Shown piece by piece: positions 35,533 through 40,050 of a stretch of 40,050 nucleotides of DNA. The DNA comes from Alphaproteobacteria bacterium bin52 (GTDB lineage Bacteria; Pseudomonadota; Alphaproteobacteria; Thalassobaculales; Thalassobaculaceae). A model generated the notes under the pieces. The model searched no databases. It had not been told where the DNA came from and worked only from the letters and a program-made list of their open reading frames with translations. The DNA is taken from assembly GCA_002238645.1 (NCBI GenBank), contig MPMT01000042.1:1-40050 (forward strand), in the 5' to 3' direction. Position numbers and translations under genes: made by a program. How positions within the stretch are numbered: position 1 is the stretch's first letter; each line of letters starts with the position of its first letter.

Positions 35533-37470
35533 ATGGCAGCCCCGACATCGAGACCCCCCGGCGGCACCGGAACGGTCGTCCTCGTGCTGGGACTGCTGGC
35601 GGTCCTGTTCGTCGCGATCAACACCATCGCCTCGTCGCTCCTGACCTCGGCCCGTCTCGACCTGACCGAGGACCGGCTCTACACGCTGTCACCCTCGACG
35701 CGCGCCCTGCTGGCGAAGGTGGAGGAACCGGTCACCTTCAGGCTGTACCTCTCGGGCTCGCTGGCACAGGCGGCACCGCGGCTCGGGCTCTACGCAAGCC
35801 GGGTCCGCGACCTGCTGCGCGAGTACGAGACCGTGTCGGGAGGCCTGGTGCGCCTCGAGGTCCTGGATCCCGAGCCGTTTTCCGATATCGAGGATCGTGC
35901 CGTCGCGGCCGGGCTGCAGGCCGTGACCGCCACAGGCGGCAGCGAGAATCTCTACTTCGGGCTGGTGGGGACCAACACCACGGACGACATCGAGACGATC
36001 CCGTTCATGCGCGTGGATCTCGAGGATTTCCTCGAGTACGAGCTGTCGCGAATGCTGCACGCGCTCTCGACTGCCGATCCGACGGTGGTCGGGATCATCA
36101 CGTCGCTGCCCACCGACGGGACCGTACGGATGAACCCGCAGGGGGTGCAGGAACAGGTGCCACCCTACGTGATCCGGACCCGGATCGGCGAATTGTTCGA
36201 GACCCGGTACCTGGGCCGGCAGGCCGACGAGGTGCCTGAGGACGTGAATGTCCTGATCGTCGCGCACCCGAAGGATGCCACGCCGCGGACCCGGTTCGCC
36301 ATCGACCAGTACCTGCTTGCAGGCGGCAGGGCGGTGGTCCTGGTCGATCCGTTCTCGGAGACCCAGGGCATGGAGGGGCAGCTGCTCGGAACCGTGGTCG
36401 AGGGCAGCAGTCTGAAGGCGATGTTCGATGCCTGGGGCGTGGAATTTGGTGTCGGCACGGTCGTCGGCGACAAGCTGAGTGCCCGCAAGGTCATCTCCCA
36501 GGACAGCGCGAGCCTGGTCGAGTACGTGCCCTGGCTGGAACTGCGCGGGCCGAGCATCAACGCCTCCTCGCCGATCATGTCAGGCGTCGAGGTGGTGGCG
36601 ATGGCAAGCGCCGGCCACTTCACCCTGCGCGATGACGCTGCGGTGACACTGACGCCGCTTCTGACCTCCTCGCCCGGATCGATGCTGATCGAAGCCGCCA
36701 AGGTCCAGGGTTTCCGCGATCCGGAGCGGTTGCTCGACGAGTACAGGGCCAGCCAGCGCTACGTCCTCGGCGCCCGGGTGACCGGCATGGTCGAAACGGC
36801 GTTTCCGGACGGGCCGCCACCGCCCCCGGACGGGGATGAGGCCCGGGGCACACCGCCTCCGCCCTGGACGCGGCCGGTGCTCGCGACCTCGGTGCGGCCG
36901 CTGGACGTGGTCCTGTTCGGGGATGCCGACCTGCTGTCGGACCGGTTCTGGATCAGGATGCAGGACTACGTCGGAGGGCAGATCCCGGTTCCGACCGCGA
37001 GCAACGGCACCCTCGTGCTCAACACGCTCGAGGCCCTGTCGGGATCGAGCACGCTGATGGAACTGCGCGGCCGCGGCAGCGTCAGCCGACCGTTCGAGGT
37101 CGTCGAGGAGATCCGGCGCGCGGCCGAGCGGAATTTTACCGACAAGGAACGCGAACTCCGCCAGACACTCGAGAAGACCGAGCAGGAACTCCACGCGCTC
37201 AGGGTCCGCAATCCCGAGGACGCGGCACGGGTGGTTCCGGAGCGCGACCGCAGGCAGATCGAACGGTTCCAGCGCGAAAGGCTGCAGCTGCGCTCCGAAC
37301 TGCGCGAGATCCAGCGGTCGCTCAACCTGGACTTCGAGCGGTTGCAGACCAGGCTGTGGTTCCTCAACATCGCGCTGGCCCCGCTGGTCGTGACCCTGGC
37401 CGCCATCCTGCTTGCGGTCTGGCGTGCTTTCCGCCGGCGTGACCGTGTCCATGAGGCGGTTGCAGGATGA
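35533..37470 (+). CDS. GldG family ABC-type auxiliary protein
   Basis: A 645-residue protein with one N-terminal membrane helix (about 13-36), a large extracytoplasmic region of the GldG/ABC-type uncharacterised family (LDLTEDRLYTLSPSTRALLAKVEEPVTFRLYLS, and DQYLLAGGRAVVLVDPFSE), a proline-rich insertion at about 424-446, a long charged coiled coil (about 527-606) and a C-terminal membrane helix (about 611-632). The family is related to a glutamine-amidotransferase-like fold without evident catalytic residues. It is probably anchored at both ends and works with the ABC pair. Function outside gliding bacteria is not established. Confidence 0.87.
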   Translation: MAAPTSRPPGGTGTVVLVLGLLAVLFVAINTIASSLLTSARLDLTEDRLYTLSPSTRALLAKVEEPVTFRLYLSGSLAQAAPRLGLYASRVRDLLREYETVSGGLVRLEVLDPEPFSDIEDRAVAAGLQAVTATGGSENLYFGLVGTNTTDDIETIPFMRVDLEDFLEYELSRMLHALSTADPTVVGIITSLPTDGTVRMNPQGVQEQVPPYVIRTRIGELFETRYLGRQADEVPEDVNVLIVAHPKDATPRTRFAIDQYLLAGGRAVVLVDPFSETQGMEGQLLGTVVEGSSLKAMFDAWGVEFGVGTVVGDKLSARKVISQDSASLVEYVPWLELRGPSINASSPIMSGVEVVAMASAGHFTLRDDAAVTLTPLLTSSPGSMLIEAAKVQGFRDPERLLDEYRASQRYVLGARVTGMVETAFPDGPPPPPDGDEARGTPPPPWTRPVLATSVRPLDVVLFGDADLLSDRFWIRMQDYVGGQIPVPTASNGTLVLNTLEALSGSSTLMELRGRGSVSRPFEVVEEIRRAAERNFTDKERELRQTLEKTEQELHALRVRNPEDAARVVPERDRRQIERFQRERLQLRSELREIQRSLNLDFERLQTRLWFLNIALAPLVVTLAAILLAVWRAFRRRDRVHEAVAG

Positions 37471-37480
37471 GTGAGCCGGC

Positions 37481-38533
37481 ATGCTGACCAGACGTTTCAT
37501 CCTCGTCCTTGCGCTGCTGAGCGTCGCGGCGTTCGCCGCCGCCGCCGGACTGACCTGGCAGCGATGGCACGAGACCATCCGCAGCGTCGATGCCGAGCCC
37601 GCCTTCCCCGGTATTGCCGAACGGCTTGAGGACGTGACAACCATCCGGGTCATGCGCGCCGCGGACAACCCCGACGGGAGTCTCACGATCACCCGTGCGG
37701 CGGACCACTGGACGGTGGCCGAGAAGGACGGCTACCGGACCCGGCCGGCAGCGGTCCGCGAACTCCTGCTCGGACTGGCCGATCTCGAACTGATCGACGC
37801 CAGGACCCGGACCCCTGCCCGCTATCACAGGTTGCACCTGTCCGACACCGACACCCCGGGCTCGCGTGCGACCCGCATTGTGCTCGAGGACGCGACGGGC
37901 GCGGTACTGATCGATGCGCTGTTCGGAAAGTCGGTTCCGAGCCTGTCCGGAGACACGCCGTCGATGTACGTACGCCGGTCGGGAGAGGCCCAGAGCTGGC
38001 TTGCAACCGGCGAGTTGCGGATCAGGGGCGGGCACCTCGACTGGGTCCCGATCGTGCTCGCACGCATCGAGAGGACCCGGATCGCACTCGCCCGCCTGTC
38101 ACCACCCGGCGCCGACCCGCTCGAGCTGTCCTGGGACAACAGGACCCGGCAGTTCCGTATCCGCGACCTGTCCGACGACCGGGAGATCGCCTCGCGCTAC
38201 GAACTGCTCCAGGTCGGCATGCTGGCCGAGACCCTGGTGCTGGATGACGTGCGTAGCGCGGACGGGCTCACGCCCGACCCCGAACTCGGCGGCGCGACCT
38301 GGCAGACCGTCGACGGCCTGGTGCTCACTCTTGCGCTGGCGCCGGGGTCCGGAAACGACCCGGCACCGTGGGCTCTGCTCGCCGTTGACACCGCCCCGGA
38401 CGCCGAGCGGAAGGTGCTGGACGAAGCGGCCGGGATCCGGGCGCGCATCGACGGCTGGGCGTTCCGCCTGCCCGAACGCACCTTCGCACGGCTGCGGGCC
38501 ACCCGCGACAGCCTGACCCGACCGAAAGGCTGA
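37481..38533 (+). CDS. DUF4340 domain-containing membrane-anchored protein
   Basis: A 350-residue protein with an N-terminal signal anchor (RRFILVLALLSVAAFAAAAGL). LTITRAADHWTVAEKDGYRTRPAAVRELLLGLADLELI is the DUF4340 core, a beta-rich repeat fold, followed by YVRRSGEAQSWLATGELRIRG. DUF4340 genes regularly follow GldAFG-like genes in proteobacteria, and this one starts 10 bp after the GldG-like gene, so it is the fourth member of the same machine. No catalytic motif is seen. Confidence 0.87.
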   Translation: MLTRRFILVLALLSVAAFAAAAGLTWQRWHETIRSVDAEPAFPGIAERLEDVTTIRVMRAADNPDGSLTITRAADHWTVAEKDGYRTRPAAVRELLLGLADLELIDARTRTPARYHRLHLSDTDTPGSRATRIVLEDATGAVLIDALFGKSVPSLSGDTPSMYVRRSGEAQSWLATGELRIRGGHLDWVPIVLARIERTRIALARLSPPGADPLELSWDNRTRQFRIRDLSDDREIASRYELLQVGMLAETLVLDDVRSADGLTPDPELGGATWQTVDGLVLTLALAPGSGNDPAPWALLAVDTAPDAERKVLDEAAGIRARIDGWAFRLPERTFARLRATRDSLTRPKG

Positions 38534-39322
38534 CGCGGACGGGACCGGACCGGCGGCTCAGGCACCCCGGCTCCGGCAACCTCCGCCCCGACCTGTGCAC
38601 CGTGAAATTCATCCGCGGGATCCCGGCAGGACGGACCGGCCTGGACGGGTGCCGGCAATCCCCCTTGTCTCGCGGCGCACCGCGAAGCCGGTGATCACCC
38701 GGCCCCCTCACGGCGCGGAACCAGACCACGGACGGCCTTGCCGTCGCACTGCCCGACAGGAGTCCGACCGGTCAGCAGTTCGCCGGACAGGCGGATGGCA
38801 CGCTCACTGGCAACGGCCCTTCACGGTGGCCGCCATGGCGAGATGACGAGCCCGGGAATCCTCGAATGCCCGGTCCACGGCATGGATCGGACCGGACGGA
38901 ATCCCGCTCTCGTTGAACAGCGTTGGCCCCGGTGTTCCCTGGTGAGGGGCTGCGCGGGCCCCGGCAACGGCACCATTGCCTGGTGTGAACACGATCTACA
39001 GTCGCGCCACTGGCGCGGAGCGCCGCTCCTGTCTTGCCCTTGCTTCCTGCCTCTTGAGGCCAGATCGGGCTGGATGTTGCGGACATCAAGCAAGAGTTCC
39101 CTGGCTCCCCGGTTTCCGGCCCATGGGTGGATCTCACGATCGCGGCGCAGCCGGCCCTGGAGAAGCGAACGAAGCGCGTTACGCCGGCCGTCGGATCCCC
39201 GGGCACAAGGACGGCAGCCTGCAGGGCGAAGGAAGGAAACAATCACGTCGTTGGCAGGTGGAAAAGTCGTGATGGCAGCGGGCCCCGCTGCATGAAGCAA
39301 CGTTCCAGCCGTTTCGCAATTC
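38534..39322. other. Decaying accessory stretch between DUF4340 gene and HNH gene
   Basis: About 790 bp with no intact gene. The minus strand holds the CoA-transferase remnant at 38776-38998. The remainder (about 39000-39320) has no recognisable protein motif in any frame, and the frames are short or shadow-like. No hairpin followed by a T tract was seen at the end of the DUF4340 gene. Confidence 0.5.
38776..38998 (-). pseudogene. CaiB/BaiF (family III) CoA-transferase C-terminal remnant
   Basis: In the frame read from 38998, LFNESGIPSGPIHAVDRAFED followed by SRARHLAMAATV matches the stretch of family III CoA transferases usually of the form EAAGVPxGPINxVxEVFxDPxVRxRGM. The frame stops at 38804; a one-base shift continues with AIRLSG (near 38795), equivalent to the family's later IRLSxTP block. 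Upstream there is an in-frame stop directly before the GTG at 38992. Only about 60 of some 400 residues remain, so this is a fragment. Its substrate class (carnitine, crotonobetaine and others) cannot be told. Confidence 0.6.
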
Positions 39323-39691
39323 TCATTGCACCTGGACTTCGTGGCAGGAGATCCGCACGCGTTCCGGCTTCCCCGGAAATACGAAACTCTTATCGGCCCA
39401 GTCGAAGGGTGCATCGACCCGGTGTACGGCACGGTGGTGATTCGAGCAGATGAGCACCATGTTGTGGAGTTCGTCCTGGCCGCCGCGGCTGAGCCAGTGG
39501 ACATGATGTGCTTCACAGAGATCGCGTCGGTACAGGGACCTGGGATTCCATTTGCACAGCTGGCACATGCCTCCGTACAGTTCGCGCAGCTCCCTGACAT
39601 GCTGTAGCTTGCGCCGCGGTGTCTGTTCGAACAGGTAGCGGCGACGCTCTTCCGCGATGCCGGGGGCCTCGGCTGCGATGAGGCCGCTCAC
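39323..39691 (-). CDS. HNH endonuclease domain protein, probably 5'-truncated
   Basis: From the GTG at 39691 the frame gives 122 residues. Zinc-finger-like cysteines occur as Cys43-x2-Cys46 (CQLC) and Cys82, and the HNH core is AHHVHWLSRGGQDELHNMVLICSNHHRAVH, with the metal and catalytic His62/63, Asn77 and His86/90. The coding-like sequence continues in frame upstream (LLSEEELEARILLGDPASV) to a stop at 39802-39800 with no standard start codon, so the true 5' end is missing. The loss coincides with the left boundary of the IS element. The function is likely a nuclease of a mobile or restriction context, but it may be inactive. Confidence 0.72.
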   Translation of the reverse strand: MSGLIAAEAPGIAEERRRYLFEQTPRRKLQHVRELRELYGGMCQLCKWNPRSLYRRDLCEAHHVHWLSRGGQDELHNMVLICSNHHRAVHRVDAPFDWADKSFVFPGKPERVRISCHEVQVQ

Positions 39692-39875
39692 GGAAGCCGG
39701 GTCTCCGAGAAGGATACGGGCCTCGAGCTCTTCCTCCGACAGCAGTCGGGCGCGTGGTTCTAGCCCGAAGTTCCCTCTGATTCCAGCGGCCGGATCGCTC
39801 TAAACATATGATTTTGGCCGCAAAATGGCATGATGTCATCACATGAATGTTCCCATGTAATAATGCATTTGTCTG

Positions 39876-39904
39876 TTGACAGCGCTTGCGTCATGGCCTA
39901 TACA
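39876..39904 (+). promoter_or_regulatory. Near-consensus promoter of the IS transposase
   Basis: A consensus -35 TTGACA (39876-39881) is followed after exactly 17 bp by TATACA (39899-39904). The transposase ATG is at 39912-39914, about 7 bases after the -10, so the transcript would begin at or within a base or two of the start codon. Confidence 0.75.
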
Positions 39905-39911
39905 TGTTGCC

Positions 39912-40050
39912 ATGTACATAGACATCGTCCCCAACCGGAACTCCCCGCCGGCCGTCCTCCTGCGCGAGGGATGGCGCGAGAACGGAAAGATCAGGAAGCG
40001 GACCATCGCCAACCTCTCCTCCTGGCCCATGGAAAAGGTCCAGACCCTGC
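39912..40050 (+). CDS. IS1634-family-like transposase, N-terminal part
   Basis: The frame encodes MYIDIVPNRNSPPAVLLREG, then WRENGKIRKRTIANLSSWPM, and continues to the window end. Both blocks match the usual N-terminus of IS1634 (IS4-like) transposases, which begin with a short beta segment and the (G)KxRKRTxANLS motif before the DDE catalytic domain. The catalytic part is outside the window, so activity cannot be judged. No ribosome binding site precedes the ATG. Confidence 0.72.
   Translation, partial: MYIDIVPNRNSPPAVLLREGWRENGKIRKRTIANLSSWPMEKVQTL

Larger units (their letters stand above)
39800..40050 (+). mobile_element. Left end of an IS1634/IS4-type insertion sequence (partial)
   Basis: GC content falls abruptly at about 39800, where the HNH frame ends, and remains AT-rich to about 39912. 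A transposase-like frame begins at 39912 and runs off the window. The terminal inverted repeat could not be verified because the other end is outside the window. Confidence 0.6.

Overview
The window is about 40 kb of very GC-rich DNA (roughly two-thirds G+C, strong third-position GC) and reads as an alphaproteobacterial chromosome segment, most like a Rhodospirillales-type lineage. This is judged from gene order and protein motifs only; no database search was possible. The strongest argument is the first 15.8 kb, which carries the classic alphaproteobacterial housekeeping block.

Region 1 (1-13,519, all on the minus strand; transcription order is high to low coordinate): dgt - argS - SPOR protein - nagZ - site-2 protease - scpA - scpB - orphan FbpC-like ABC ATPase - tatA - tatB - tatC - serS - surE - pcm - LysM/M23 lipoprotein. 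Most junctions are 4-base GTGA overlaps or abut directly. The last gene runs off the window edge through a G homopolymer tract that breaks its frame. Region 2 (13,520-15,762): a solitary TacA/DUF1778 antitoxin with a perfect palindromic operator, followed by the frameshifted remains of its GNAT toxin partner; divergently, an erpA-like Fe-S carrier gene and xthA.

Region 3 (15,873-25,023): two converging metabolic units. The plus-strand unit has a Rieske oxygenase with the glutamate bridge seen in quaternary-ammonium oxygenases, an aspartoacylase-like deacylase and an AbrB-family membrane protein. The minus-strand operon encodes a formyl-THF hydrolase/formyltransferase-like enzyme, a Tat-exported polyamine-type binding protein with its permeases and ATPase (potDBCA-like), and a lysophospholipase-like hydrolase whose 3' end lies antisense to the AbrB gene. 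Region 4 (25,147-32,244, plus strand): hemB (non-zinc type), a HAD phosphatase, a CaiC-like acyl-CoA ligase, a 23-codon leader ORF coupled to a DsbA/HCCA-isomerase-like gene, an outer-membrane beta-barrel protein behind an AT-rich regulatory island, a PhyH-type dioxygenase and apt.

Region 5 (32,232-38,533): a minus-strand gene for a class III adenylate cyclase fused to a histidine-rich membrane (putative diheme) domain and a [2Fe-2S] ferredoxin domain, the most striking protein here, and a plus-strand Gld-type ABC operon (ATPase, permease, GldG-like protein, DUF4340 protein) with a good promoter. Region 6 (38,534-40,050): a decaying island with a CaiB/BaiF CoA-transferase remnant, a 5'-truncated HNH endonuclease gene, and the left end of an IS1634/IS4-type insertion sequence whose AT-rich DNA begins abruptly at about 39,800 and which has a near-consensus promoter placed for leaderless expression of the transposase.

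No tRNA, rRNA or CRISPR array was recognised.
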